A stretch of DNA of 64,000 bases from VBDM01 sp963699535 (lineage in GTDB: Bacteria > Pseudomonadota > Gammaproteobacteria > Burkholderiales > SG8-39). Location: assembly GCA_963699535.1 (NCBI GenBank), contig CAVOUJ010000014.1, positions 62,001 through 126,000 on the forward strand. Reading direction: 5' to 3'. Positions 33,882 through 42,514 of the stretch are shown piece by piece. Both the position numbers and the translations under genes were made by a program. The notes under the pieces were generated by a model. That model saw nothing but the letters and a program-made list of their open reading frames with translations, was not told the DNA's origin and ran no database searches. Within the stretch, counting starts at the first letter, position 1; every line of letters begins with the position of its first letter.

Positions 33882-34562
33882 ATGCGGCGGGCCGATCGTC
33901 TGTTCCAAATCGTCCAGCACCTGCGCGGCCGGCGTCTCACGACGGCCGCGTTTCTGGCCGGCCGGCTCGGCGTGTCGCTGCGCACGGTCTATCGCGACGT
34001 GCGCGACCTGTCGCTCTCCGGCGTTCCGGTCGAGGGCGAGGCGGGCGTGGGCTACCGGCTGCGCGCGGGCTTCGACGTTCCGCCGCTCATGTTCACGCTG
34101 AACGAGATCGAGGCGCTCGCGGTGGGCGCGCGCATGGTGGAAGCCTGGGGCGGGCCGGTGCTCGCGGAATCGGCGCGGACCGCGATCGAGAAGATCGTAG
34201 CGGCACTGCCCGCCGACCGGCGCGCGGCGGTCGATAAGACGCGCCTCTACGCGCCGGCGTTCCACGTCGACGGCCGGGCCTTGCGGCAACTGGAATCGGT
34301 GCGCGAGGCGATCGGTTCGCGACGCGTGCTGCGCCTGGACTACCGCGATTCGGGCGGAAAGCCGAGCGCGCGCGACGTCTGGCCGCTCGCGCTCTACTAC
34401 TGGGGGCGCACCTGGACGATAGGCGCGTGGTGCGAGCGGCGCGAGGACTTCCGCAATTTCCGGGTGGACCGGATCGCAGGGCTCGAGACGCTCGAGCGCC
34501 GCTACCCGGACGAGGCGGGCAAGCGGTTGGCGGATTTCATACGGGCGATGGAGGCACACTGA
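33882..34562 (+). CDS. YafY-type HTH-WYL transcriptional regulator
   Basis: A 226-residue DNA-binding regulator. An N-terminal winged helix (RLFQIVQHLRGRRLT, LGVSLRTVYRDVRDL, about 5-45) is followed by a WYL ligand-sensing domain (LRLDYRDSGGKP, VWPLALYYWGRTWTIGAWC, about 135-200). It likely controls the VOC gene upstream and perhaps itself. WYL domains often sense nucleotides or small metabolites; no operator is recognisable. Confidence 0.9.
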   Translation: MRRADRLFQIVQHLRGRRLTTAAFLAGRLGVSLRTVYRDVRDLSLSGVPVEGEAGVGYRLRAGFDVPPLMFTLNEIEALAVGARMVEAWGGPVLAESARTAIEKIVAALPADRRAAVDKTRLYAPAFHVDGRALRQLESVREAIGSRRVLRLDYRDSGGKPSARDVWPLALYYWGRTWTIGAWCERREDFRNFRVDRIAGLETLERRYPDEAGKRLADFIRAMEAH

Positions 34563-34590
34563 GGTGCCAGCGTACAATCGTACCCATCTC

Positions 34591-35562
34591 ATGATGCGCA
34601 GCCTTTCCGCCTTCGCCGTACTCACGCTTGCAGGAGGAGCCATGGCCGCCGAGGCGGTGCTGGTGCACGACATCGCGCCGCCGCATCCGCGCTACGCGCA
34701 GCTCACGCAAATGGCGGCGGAAGTGGCGAAGCGCACGCAGGGGACGCTCACGATCGCGATCAACCCTGGCGGCAAGGTGCTGTATCCGGGGCAGGCGTCG
34801 CTCGATGCGGTACGCAAAAAGACCGCCCCCCTCACCTTCGTCAACAGCGCTTTTCTGCAGTCGATCGATCCGGACCTGGGCTTTCTCAACCTGCCGTTCA
34901 CGATCACCGATGCCATGATGTCGAAACCAGGCGTGGCTGAGGGCACCCTTTCGCTGGTGCGCGGCTACGTCGAGCCGAGGGGTTTGAAGGTGCTGGCTAT
35001 CATGCGCGGGGCGGACACCATCATGATCTTCAAGAACCGCCAGGTGCGAACGCCCGACGACATGAAGGGCCTTCGCATCCGCGTCGCGGGGCCGGGCGTG
35101 TATCAGGACATCGTCAGGAGCATGGGCGCCGCGCCCGTCGTTTTCCCGGCGATCGAAATGGGCGCGGCGCTCGCGCGCGGAGCGATGGACGGCATCTTCA
35201 CCTCGCCTGGCGGCTGGGGGAAGAACGTCAAGGACGCGCCGAGCGCGAGCCTCGTTCCGGGGTTGCTGTTCTACACCTACTTTCTGATCGCCGACAAAGC
35301 GTGGTTCGACGCGCTGCCGGCGGCGGAGCAGAAAGCGCTCGCCGATTCAGCGCGCGTTGCCGTCACCGAGAAGTGGAGCGAAATGCAGGCCGACGACGCG
35401 CGGCTGGTCGCCGAGCTGGTCTCGCACGGGGCTACGTACACAGTGGTGCCGGGCGATGCGGTGGGGGCGTGGCGGGAGAGAACTGAGAGTGTGACGCGCG
35501 ATTTTTCGGCCGCGCATCTGGAAGTGATGCGGCGGTTTCGGGCAGTTGTGGGCAGGGAGTGA
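34591..35562 (+). CDS. TRAP transporter solute receptor (DctP family)
   Basis: A 323-residue periplasmic receptor. The signal peptide (MRSLSAFAVLTLAGGAMA) starts at ATG 34591; GTG 34564 would add nine residues. DctP features include the PGQASLDAVRK loop, the IRVAGPGVYQDIVRSMGAAPV segment with the ligand carboxylate-binding Arg, and EMGAALARGAMDGIFT. No DctQ or DctM membrane genes lie here. The ligand is probably an organic acid. Confidence 0.85.
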   Translation: MMRSLSAFAVLTLAGGAMAAEAVLVHDIAPPHPRYAQLTQMAAEVAKRTQGTLTIAINPGGKVLYPGQASLDAVRKKTAPLTFVNSAFLQSIDPDLGFLNLPFTITDAMMSKPGVAEGTLSLVRGYVEPRGLKVLAIMRGADTIMIFKNRQVRTPDDMKGLRIRVAGPGVYQDIVRSMGAAPVVFPAIEMGAALARGAMDGIFTSPGGWGKNVKDAPSASLVPGLLFYTYFLIADKAWFDALPAAEQKALADSARVAVTEKWSEMQADDARLVAELVSHGATYTVVPGDAVGAWRERTESVTRDFSAAHLEVMRRFRAVVGRE

Positions 35563-35614
35563 TCAGCTCACGAATTGGACCGAAAGAATTGAGCCACGGC
35601 GTAGAATTGGAATC

Positions 35615-36064
35615 GTGAAATCAAAACGAACATTTAATCCTGCTGCAGTGTTGCGTGCTGCTAAGGAAGGCACTCTAAAGGGGAGCGAGCTACGAAAGGC
35701 GATAAAGACCGCGGAAGAGCTTGGACTTGGGGATACCGCGCGCGGGCTACAGCTCTACATTGTTCCGCCTGCATCTTTTGCCGGCGATGCTGCACCGGCC
35801 GAGATTCAAGCAAGGGTCGCGCAGGGAATTAGCGCGCTATCGGCGATGGGGCATTCGCTCAGCCGCACCAGGCAGATGCTGAAACGGAATGGCGTGATTG
35901 AGACAATCAATCGGATTGCCAAGCACTCTGCGGCTACAAAGAATTTCGAGATATTGTGTGCGGCACGACTTGAGCATCTGACCGCGGAAGCGATTGTTTT
36001 GGATTTTCCGCAATACTTCACCAGTCAAGCGATAGAAGTTGCGCACAAACGACTTGGACGTTAG
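35615..36064 (+). CDS. Hypothetical protein, base composition unlike neighbours
   Basis: A 149-residue protein of unknown function, starting at GTG 35615. It is mostly helical (RKAIKTAEELGLGDTARG; LSRTRQMLKRNGVIETINRI). Its DNA is visibly richer in A and T and uses codons such as AAA, ATT and TTT much more than the flanking genes, which suggests recent acquisition. It is flanked by a TRAP receptor gene and a convergent Bug receptor gene with no mobile-element genes around. Confidence 0.7.
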   Translation: MKSKRTFNPAAVLRAAKEGTLKGSELRKAIKTAEELGLGDTARGLQLYIVPPASFAGDAAPAEIQARVAQGISALSAMGHSLSRTRQMLKRNGVIETINRIAKHSAATKNFEILCAARLEHLTAEAIVLDFPQYFTSQAIEVAHKRLGR

Positions 36065-36120
36065 TGCCCCGCGCATCAACCCGCCGCGCTGAGGTTTCGG
36101 ACCCGTGGCGTGCTCGCTCA

Positions 36121-37104
36121 TCAATCCGCCGGCACCCCGCTTGCCTTGATCGGGCCGGCCCATTTTTCTATTTCGCTCGGAATGTACCTCGCCAGGTATT
36201 CCGTGCTCCGGCGCTCCGGCGGCGGAATGGTCACGCCCACGGTTTCCAGGCGCGCGCGCACGGACGCGCGGTCGACGGTATCGCTTGCCGCTTTGGCGAG
36301 GCGGCGGACGATCGCTTCGGGTGTCCCTTTCGGATAGACGATAGCGGCCCAGGCGCTGCAGTCGAAATCGGCGAGGCCCTGCTCGAGCGCGGTCGGTAGA
36401 TTCGCGAGACCCGGCACGCGGGAAAGGCTCAGCGTCGCGATCCCCTTCACCCTGCCGCCCTGAATCAGCGGGAGCGCGGTCGAGATCTGTTCGCAGATGT
36501 AGTCGAGGCGCCCGGCCATCAGATCCTGCATGGCCGGCGCGGTGCCGCGATAGGGGACGTGCGTGATTCGGGTGCCCATGGCCGAGTCGAGCAGTAGGGC
36601 GCACACGTGAGCGCCCGAGCCGGCGCCGGCCGACCCGTACTGCATCTTCTCCTGGTTCGCTTTCGCGTAGACGATGAATTCGGCAAGCGTATTCGGCGGA
36701 AGGTCCTTGCGTGCGACGAGCACTCTCGCCGAATCCGCGACCAGCGCGACGGGCGCGAAGTCGGTGACTGAGTTGTAGAGCGGCTGCTTGTACAGGTTCG
36801 GGATGAGGGCGAGGGTGGCGATGCCGCCGAGCAGAAAAACATAACCGTCGGGCGCGGCTTTGGCCACGCGGCTCCCGCCCGTCATGCCGCCCGCCCCGCC
36901 GACGTTCTCCACGATCACCTGCTGGCCCAGGGTCTCGCTCAGGCCCGAGGCGAGGATGCGTCCGACCGTGTCGACCGGGCCTCCGGCGGCGAAGGGCACG
37001 ACCATGGTGAGCGCCCGCCGTGCCGGCCAGTCCTGCGCGAGAGCGGGCGCGGTCAGGACGACCATCGCCAGTACGAAACTCGACACCGGTTTGGACATGG
37101 GCAT
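36121..37104 (-). CDS. Bug-family tripartite tricarboxylate transporter receptor
   Basis: A 327-residue periplasmic receptor of the TctC/Bug family. The signal peptide runs to ALAQ-DWPAR (residue 23-24). MVVPFAAGGPVDTVGRI, YGSAGAGSGAHVCALLLDS and HVPYRGTAPAMQDLMAG are the ligand-loop motifs. ATG 37104 is used, with ATG 37098 as an alternative. It is an orphan with no TctAB genes. It diverges from the hydrolase-LuxR gene across about 90 bases. Confidence 0.92.
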   Translation of the reverse strand: MPMSKPVSSFVLAMVVLTAPALAQDWPARRALTMVVPFAAGGPVDTVGRILASGLSETLGQQVIVENVGGAGGMTGGSRVAKAAPDGYVFLLGGIATLALIPNLYKQPLYNSVTDFAPVALVADSARVLVARKDLPPNTLAEFIVYAKANQEKMQYGSAGAGSGAHVCALLLDSAMGTRITHVPYRGTAPAMQDLMAGRLDYICEQISTALPLIQGGRVKGIATLSLSRVPGLANLPTALEQGLADFDCSAWAAIVYPKGTPEAIVRRLAKAASDTVDRASVRARLETVGVTIPPPERRSTEYLARYIPSEIEKWAGPIKASGVPAD

Positions 37105-37205
37105 TCTCCATTCGCGGATCGCTCCGGATTGTAGCGCCCGGATGGAAGAATGGCGGCGCGTATGGAGGGAAGCCCATTTCGTCTAGACTTCGCATGGTTC
37201 CCGCC

Positions 37206-38276
37206 ATGCCCGCCCCTTCCCAGCAGATCCGATTCTGCACCAGCGCCGACGGGGTGAGGATCGCGTACGCGACTTCGGGCAGCGGGCCGCCGCTGGTGAA
37301 GGTCGGCACCTGGATGACGCACGTGGAGCTCGACTGGGAGAGCTCGGTGTGGCGCCACTGGCTGCGGGAGCTCTCACGCGACCACACGTTCCTCCGCTAT
37401 GACGCGCGCGGTTGCGGGTTGTCCGACCGCGAGGTCGCCGAGCTGTCGCTCGAGGCCTGGGTGCGCGATCTGGAGTCGGTGGCCGACGCGGCCCGTATTG
37501 AGCGTTTTCCGCTGCTCGGGCTGTCTCAGGGGACGGCGGTCGCGATCGCCTATGCCGCGCGCCATCCTGAGCGGGTGAGTCACCTTGTTCTGCACGGCGC
37601 GTTCGCCCGAGGGCGTTTGCGGCGCAACCCTACGCAGCAGGAGCGCGAGGACGCCGAGACGTTGGCCAAGCTCGCCGAGCTCGGCTGGGGCAGGGACGAT
37701 CCCGCTTACCGCCAGTTCTTCACCACGCAGTTCATACCCGACTCCACGCTCGAGCAGCAGCGCTGGTGGAACGAGCTGCAGCGCGCGACGATTTCGCCCG
37801 TCAACGCGGCGCGGTTCATTCGGGCGTTCAACGACATCGACGTCACGGAGCTTGCGCGGCGGGTGTCCTGCCCGACGCTGGTGACGCACTCGAAGTCCGA
37901 CGCGCGCGTCCCGTTCGAGGAAGGCCTCAAGGTCGCGGGCCTCATCCCGGGAGCGCGCTTCGTTCCGGTCGAAAGCCGCAACCACGTCCTGCTCGATCAC
38001 GAGCCCGCCTGGGCGCAGTGGCTTGCGGCAGTGCGCGACTTTCTCCCGGGCGTTCCAGGTGGCGCACGCTTCTCGGGACTGACGCCGCGCGAGGCGGAGC
38101 TGATCGAGCTGATCGCCCAAGGGCTGGACAACGCCCAGATCGCCGCGCGCCTGGAGCTCTCCGACAAGACCGTGCGCAATCACATCACCAGCATCTTCGC
38201 CAAGCTCGAAGTCGACAGCCGGGCGCGCGCCATCGTGCTCGCGCGCGAAGCCGGCTTCGGCCAGAGAGCACCCTGA
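37206..38276 (+). CDS. Alpha/beta hydrolase fused to a LuxR-type DNA-binding domain
   Basis: A 356-residue fusion. Residues 1-270 form an alpha/beta hydrolase (FCTSADGVRIAYATSG start, GLSQGTA nucleophile elbow, PTLVTHSKSD acid region, ESRNHVLLDH with the catalytic His). The last 65 residues form a LuxR/GerE helix-turn-helix (LTPREAELIELIAQGLDNAQ, LSDKTVRNHI). One protein could thus bind or hydrolyse a small ester or lactone and control genes. ATG 37206 is chosen over ATG 37194; neither has a clear ribosome site. The divergent Bug receptor gene is a candidate target. Confidence 0.88.
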   Translation: MPAPSQQIRFCTSADGVRIAYATSGSGPPLVKVGTWMTHVELDWESSVWRHWLRELSRDHTFLRYDARGCGLSDREVAELSLEAWVRDLESVADAARIERFPLLGLSQGTAVAIAYAARHPERVSHLVLHGAFARGRLRRNPTQQEREDAETLAKLAELGWGRDDPAYRQFFTTQFIPDSTLEQQRWWNELQRATISPVNAARFIRAFNDIDVTELARRVSCPTLVTHSKSDARVPFEEGLKVAGLIPGARFVPVESRNHVLLDHEPAWAQWLAAVRDFLPGVPGGARFSGLTPREAELIELIAQGLDNAQIAARLELSDKTVRNHITSIFAKLEVDSRARAIVLAREAGFGQRAP

Positions 38277-38413
38277 GCCTCTCTCTGGGACCTCTGTCCC
38301 AGGCAATTCCGTCCCGAAAGGCGGTCTTCTCGCGGCGTCTGGGGCGCAGGTCTCATGACGCGCCGCTTCCCTCCCCCCACAATGGCCCGAGCCGATTGGA
38401 CATGGAGACGATC

Positions 38414-38824
38414 ATGAACGAGGGAAACTACGGACGGAACGGCAAGGCCGACCTCGAAGGCTGCCTGCTGCGGCTGAGCGATGAGCGCGAGATCGCGATC
38501 TACAAGTTCGGAGGCGTCGCGTGGATTGCGGACTTCAGGGCCGCTCGGGCCGAGCTCTTCACGGTGGGCGAGTGGTTTGCCCTCAATGGCCGTGGAAGCG
38601 TTCTGCGTCGCGTAGGGCTCGAATCGGTCGCGCCGCTCCCAGCGGAAGTGATCGAGAGGATTGGGCGACTCCACCGCGCAGAAGACCGTGAGCCGCTCGC
38701 CCCGCTGGTGGCGTGGCTTGGAGCTCGCCTGGCGAACTTCTGTCGCGAGCTTTCACGCCGCACGTCCCCAGGCACGTTCGGCAACCTGCGCACGCAACGT
38801 AGCCGAATCCAGGGGGCGACCTGA
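38414..38824 (+). CDS. Hypothetical protein
   Basis: A 136-residue protein without a recognised domain. ATG 38414 has GGAGA 5 bases upstream; ATG 38402 is the alternative. The N-terminal 80 residues look folded and soluble (KFGGVAWIADF, RVGLESVAPLP), while the C-terminus is basic and probably disordered (CRELSRRTSPG, QRSRIQ). Confidence 0.6.
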   Translation: MNEGNYGRNGKADLEGCLLRLSDEREIAIYKFGGVAWIADFRAARAELFTVGEWFALNGRGSVLRRVGLESVAPLPAEVIERIGRLHRAEDREPLAPLVAWLGARLANFCRELSRRTSPGTFGNLRTQRSRIQGAT

Positions 38825-38885
38825 GCTTGCCGGCGCGGGGACTCGCGGGCATTGCAGATTCACTTCTCAATGACAGGAGGATGTC

Positions 38886-39158
38886 ATGCCGATCGGAGGA
38901 TTTCTCGATTCGTTTCCTACGTTGCTTTTCGTCGCAGTACACGTGGTGTTTCTCATCGTCGGCGTGTGGGCGTGGAAGAAGGCGGCGGGTGCCCGGCGGA
39001 AGTTCGCGGCGGCGTTTTGGCTGTACGCCGTGTCGCAGATCGTCTTTCTCGCGTTCTTCGGCGGGGCGATCACCCTGAAAATGGCGGTCCTGCTGGAGCA
39101 GACGCTCGTCGTCATCATGGTGCTGTGGATTGCCGTGCAGGGATCCGAATCCGCCTGA
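38886..39158 (+). CDS. Small membrane protein
   Basis: A 90-residue protein with three predicted helices (LLFVAVHVVFLIVGVWAW; FWLYAVSQIVFLAFFGG; TLVVIMVLWIAVQG). AGGAGG lies 5 bases before ATG 38886. No family recognised. It lies in a group of small membrane-protein genes. Confidence 0.75.
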   Translation: MPIGGFLDSFPTLLFVAVHVVFLIVGVWAWKKAAGARRKFAAAFWLYAVSQIVFLAFFGGAITLKMAVLLEQTLVVIMVLWIAVQGSESA

Positions 39159-39200
39159 ACGGGACTAGCGGGCATGCCGCAAGGCACTGCTCTATCGGTC

Positions 39201-39587
39201 TCACGCGGCCTTGTCTTGATGGTTTTCAGCTCGAACTGCGGGATCCGGGTCGGGCGGCATTCGGCGGGCAAGAAGGAAAAGCACCACGGATATGAAAGCC
39301 GTGATCCATGCGACGGTGACCGCCAGGGACTTGCCCCGCCACAACCCGGCAAACCAGCGATTGAAATCATCGAAGATCAGGGCCGCTTTTCCGCCGAAGC
39401 GCTGCAATTCACGCCGGTACATCTTGGTGTTGGCGAGCGGTATCGGGTAGGCCTCGCCGTCCACCATGACGATTTGCGAGCCCTCGTAGTCAATCGTTGC
39501 TTCGCCGGCTGTCACATAGATCAGGAGAGCGCTGGAGAGACCCATCACCGCAGTGATGATGGAGAACAAGTAGAGGCGCTTTTGCAT
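39201..39587 (-). CDS. Hypothetical membrane protein
   Basis: A 128-residue protein with an N-terminal helix (LYLFSIITAVMGLSSALLIY) and a C-terminal helix (SLAVTVAWITAFISVVLFLL), with a soluble loop of about 65 residues between. The topology is N-in, periplasmic loop, C-in. Unknown function. It ends 43 bases from the convergent small membrane gene. Confidence 0.65.
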   Translation of the reverse strand: MQKRLYLFSIITAVMGLSSALLIYVTAGEATIDYEGSQIVMVDGEAYPIPLANTKMYRRELQRFGGKAALIFDDFNRWFAGLWRGKSLAVTVAWITAFISVVLFLLARRMPPDPDPAVRAENHQDKAA

Positions 39588-39784
39588 CTTCAGGGTTCAG
39601 GGTAAAAGAGAGTCTAATCCGGTCGCATCATTTCTTCCCCGCCAGGCGGCACGGCGGGCTCTGCGGTGTGAATTTTTCACTAGACCCTTGTGCCGGACGA
39701 CGGCGAACACGGGCGTCCGGAAGCCCAAAGTGGTCTCCATCGGGCGGACGATTTCCGCCGGCCCGCAGACAAACGGAGGCTACG

Positions 39785-40012
39785 ATGATCAACCGCAAAC
39801 GCGAATCCGGATTTTTCAATCCCTTCGTGCTCGCCATCACCGCGATGGCGCTCTGTCTCCTTGTAGCGATAAGGGCGACGGCTGCGTTGACGCCCGCGGC
39901 AGCGACCCAGGACACCTGGACCACCGAGACTTACGGCCCCTACGGCTACTTCCCACCCGATGTCCTCGACCGGGTCAGGGAATTCGAGGTGATGCCGGAC
40001 ATGTTCGAGTGA
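39785..40012 (+). CDS. Small exported or membrane-anchored protein
   Basis: A 75-residue protein. GGAGG precedes ATG 39785 by about 5 bases. One N-terminal helix (PFVLAITAMALCLLVAIRA) is followed by a short acidic, aromatic tail (TYGPYGYFPPDVLDRVREFE). Function unknown; the good ribosome site supports it as real. Confidence 0.65.
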   Translation: MINRKRESGFFNPFVLAITAMALCLLVAIRATAALTPAAATQDTWTTETYGPYGYFPPDVLDRVREFEVMPDMFE

Positions 40013-40027
40013 ATCGAGAGCGATAGG

Positions 40028-40819
40028 CTAGTCCGTGAGTCCTAGCACCGCGCGCAGACTCTTCATCAAGGCTTCGTGCTCGAAAGGCTTGGTGAGGTAA
40101 CCGTTGGCTCCTCCCGAGAGCCCGCGCAACACGTCCTTACGGCTGCTCTGCGCGGTAAGCATGATGACCGGAATCGCCCGCAGCCCCGGGTGCTGCCGGA
40201 TGCGCATCAGGATGTCGAAGCCGTCGGTGCCAGGCAGGTTCACGTCGAGCAGGATCGCGTCGGGCAAGGGCGACGATCTGAGCGCCGCCACGATCTCTTC
40301 GCGGCTGCTCGCGACGCGCGGCTCGTAGCCGTCGAGCTTCAGCAGCATTTTGACCACGGTGATGAACTGGAGGTTGTCCTCGATCAGGAGGATCGAATAC
40401 TTCGAGCCGCTGTTGGGCGTTTTCTTCGAGGCGGCCTGCCGCGCGACGCCGATGTAGTAGCCGCTGCGGTCGAGCGACTGCAGCCCTTTTTCCGCTTCAT
40501 CGCGGAATTTCGCCGAAACGCTCTCGGGCAGCGCGTCGACCGGTACCTCGAAAAAGGAGCCGAAGTCCGCCTCGGCGGTTTTCCCCGGCGCGACGACATC
40601 GATGAACTTGTCGCGAAGCAGCGCCTCCACTGCGTCGCTGATCTCCCCGGGCTTCGCGCCGGTCACCCGCTTGACGATCGCCGACACGGGCGACCTTCCA
40701 TCGAACATCACCATCAGCTCGAGCGCAACGGTCGAGAGCCTGGTCGAACCCGCCTTGAGCTCCGTCTTACCCCTATCCGTCGGCGTGTAGACGGTCGGGT
40801 CCGTGTCTTCGAGGTTCAT
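40028..40819 (-). CDS. Response regulator with C-terminal receiver domain
   Basis: A 263-residue protein with reversed layout. The first 130 residues form an unassigned helical region (LSTVALELMVMFDGRSPVSA, ISDAVEALLRDKFIDVV), and the last 120 a CheY-type receiver (LLIEDNLQFITVVK, Asp in LLDVNLPGTDGFD, Thr in MLTAQSS, Lys in LTKPFEH). ATG 40819 has GGGGACAG upstream. No kinase gene lies beside it, so the partner is elsewhere. Confidence 0.85.
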   Translation of the reverse strand: MNLEDTDPTVYTPTDRGKTELKAGSTRLSTVALELMVMFDGRSPVSAIVKRVTGAKPGEISDAVEALLRDKFIDVVAPGKTAEADFGSFFEVPVDALPESVSAKFRDEAEKGLQSLDRSGYYIGVARQAASKKTPNSGSKYSILLIEDNLQFITVVKMLLKLDGYEPRVASSREEIVAALRSSPLPDAILLDVNLPGTDGFDILMRIRQHPGLRAIPVIMLTAQSSRKDVLRGLSGGANGYLTKPFEHEALMKSLRAVLGLTD

Positions 40820-40964
40820 GGGCTGTCCCCGGTTTCCGCGACACAAGGCCGTCTATGATACGGGCGAACGGGTGTGCAGGCGTATCATGATCGCCGGGGC
40901 GAGAGCAGGGACCCATGGGATCCGTGCTCTCTTGAAAAAAGACCAAGGACCAAAGAACCGGGCC

Positions 40965-41621
40965 GTGAACAATTTCCAGCTGACCGTACTGATCGCAGCA
41001 CTCGCCAATCTGGCGGTACTGCTGCTCTTCCCGCCGTTCAACAGCCAGCCGGTGGGGCTCACGGGTGCGGCCACATTCGACGCTTTCTACCCGGTGTTCG
41101 ATTGGCCGGTCAAAGGCACCATCAACAGCGGCCTGTTGTATCTGGAAATTTTCGCCGTGCTCGTCAACGCGACGCTCGCCTGGCTTCTGCTGCAGGGCAC
41201 GCCGCAACGGCCTTCCCGGCCCAGATTCCGCTGGCAAATCGTGCTTCAGTGGCTGGTCGTCGCCGACCTGCTCATCGCCCTCTTGTTTCCGCCGTTCGAA
41301 ACCCGGCCGCTGGAGGCGCGTCTTGCCGAGCGCGCGTTCGAGGGCTTCGGATTCGTCCTGAGCGGCAGTGTCCAGCGCGGCATCTTCATTCCGCTCCTTT
41401 TCATGGAGCTCCTGTTGCTCGCCTTGAATGCGACGGCCCTATGGCTTGCGTTCGGGCTCTTGGATCGCGGGAGCGAGGCGAGCGGTGCGGAATCTCCCGG
41501 CGCGCCGGGACAGGCGGGAGGCCAGATCGGACGCAGCGGCGTTGACCGGCGCCAGCGACGGGATGCGCACTACACGGGTCCGGAGCGTCGCCGCGGAATC
41601 GATCGCCGAAATCGGCACTGA
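40965..41621 (+). CDS. Membrane protein with internal duplication
   Basis: A 218-residue protein with four predicted helices in two similar halves. Each half has a helix ending LLFPPF, a loop with an F-x-x-F/Y segment and G-x-hydrophobic turn, then a helix with L-x-L-N-A-T-x-A/L-W-L. The C-terminus is a charged tail (GPERRRGIDRRNRH). GTG 40965 is the preferred start; ATG 40887 is possible. It abuts the next hydrolase gene with no gap. Unknown function. Confidence 0.7.
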   Translation: MNNFQLTVLIAALANLAVLLLFPPFNSQPVGLTGAATFDAFYPVFDWPVKGTINSGLLYLEIFAVLVNATLAWLLLQGTPQRPSRPRFRWQIVLQWLVVADLLIALLFPPFETRPLEARLAERAFEGFGFVLSGSVQRGIFIPLLFMELLLLALNATALWLAFGLLDRGSEASGAESPGAPGQAGGQIGRSGVDRRQRRDAHYTGPERRRGIDRRNRH

Positions 41622-42416
41622 ATGCGCCGCGCGCGCGAGCTCGTTGCCAGCGGCGACGCGACGATCGACGTGATCGACGAAGGCGCGGGGTCCCTCGTCG
41701 TCCTGCTGCCCTCGCGCGGCCGCGATTCCGAGGACTACGACGAGGTCGCCGCCGGGATTGCAAGGGCCGGATATCGAGTACTGCGCCCGCAGCCGCGCGG
41801 CACCTGCCGCAGCACCGGGCCGATGACGGGCCTGACGCTGCATGATTTCGCCGGCGACGTGGCGGCGGTGATCGCTCACGCGGGCGGCGGCCCGGCTGTC
41901 GTCGCGGGGCACGCTTTCGGCAACTGGGTCGCGCGCATGACCGCGGCGGATCATCCGCGGCTCGTTCGCGGCGTGGTGATCCTTGCGGCCGCGTCGAAGA
42001 GCTATCCGCGTTTCGCCGGGGCGCAGCGTCTCGTCGAAGCGGTGAAGAAGGCCGGCGACCCTGCGGTCGTCGAAACGGAACGCCTGCAGCACCTGCGCTC
42101 GGCGTTTTTTGCGCCCGGCCATGACCCGGGCGAATGGCTGAAAGGCTGGTATCCGGAGGTGAACCAGAGCCAGTTCGAGGCGGGCCGGGCCACGCGGCAG
42201 GAAGAATGGTGGGGAGCGGGAAGCGCGCCGCTCCTCGACCTTCAGGCTGAGCTCGATCCCTTCAAGCCACGCGAGACGGCGAACGAGCTGAAGGAAGAGT
42301 TCGGCGAGCGTGTCACCATCGCCGTGATCCCGGACGCGAGCCATGCGCTCATCCCCGAGCACCCGGCAGCGGTCGTTGAGGCAATAGTCGCCTGGTTGAG
42401 CAAGCTTCCGAAGTAG
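41622..42416 (+). CDS. Alpha/beta hydrolase-fold protein with Ala at the nucleophile position
   Basis: A 264-residue alpha/beta hydrolase-fold protein. The oxyanion strand is LVVLLPSRGRDSEDY, the nucleophile elbow reads GHAFGN so the usual Ser/Asp/Cys is Ala, and PDASHALIPEHP holds a late His. ATG 41622 directly follows the stop of the membrane-protein gene. Without a nucleophile it may bind rather than hydrolyse, or use another mechanism. It precedes a TAXI receptor gene. Confidence 0.83.
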   Translation: MRRARELVASGDATIDVIDEGAGSLVVLLPSRGRDSEDYDEVAAGIARAGYRVLRPQPRGTCRSTGPMTGLTLHDFAGDVAAVIAHAGGGPAVVAGHAFGNWVARMTAADHPRLVRGVVILAAASKSYPRFAGAQRLVEAVKKAGDPAVVETERLQHLRSAFFAPGHDPGEWLKGWYPEVNQSQFEAGRATRQEEWWGAGSAPLLDLQAELDPFKPRETANELKEEFGERVTIAVIPDASHALIPEHPAAVVEAIVAWLSKLPK

Positions 42417-42514
42417 CGCGCCCGCGACGCCGCAATCGAGATCCTCGGGGTCGAGGGCCGGCACGCTGCTGTATGCTTGCGCGAAGGCATGAAGCACGGA
42501 GGCAAGATGTCGCG

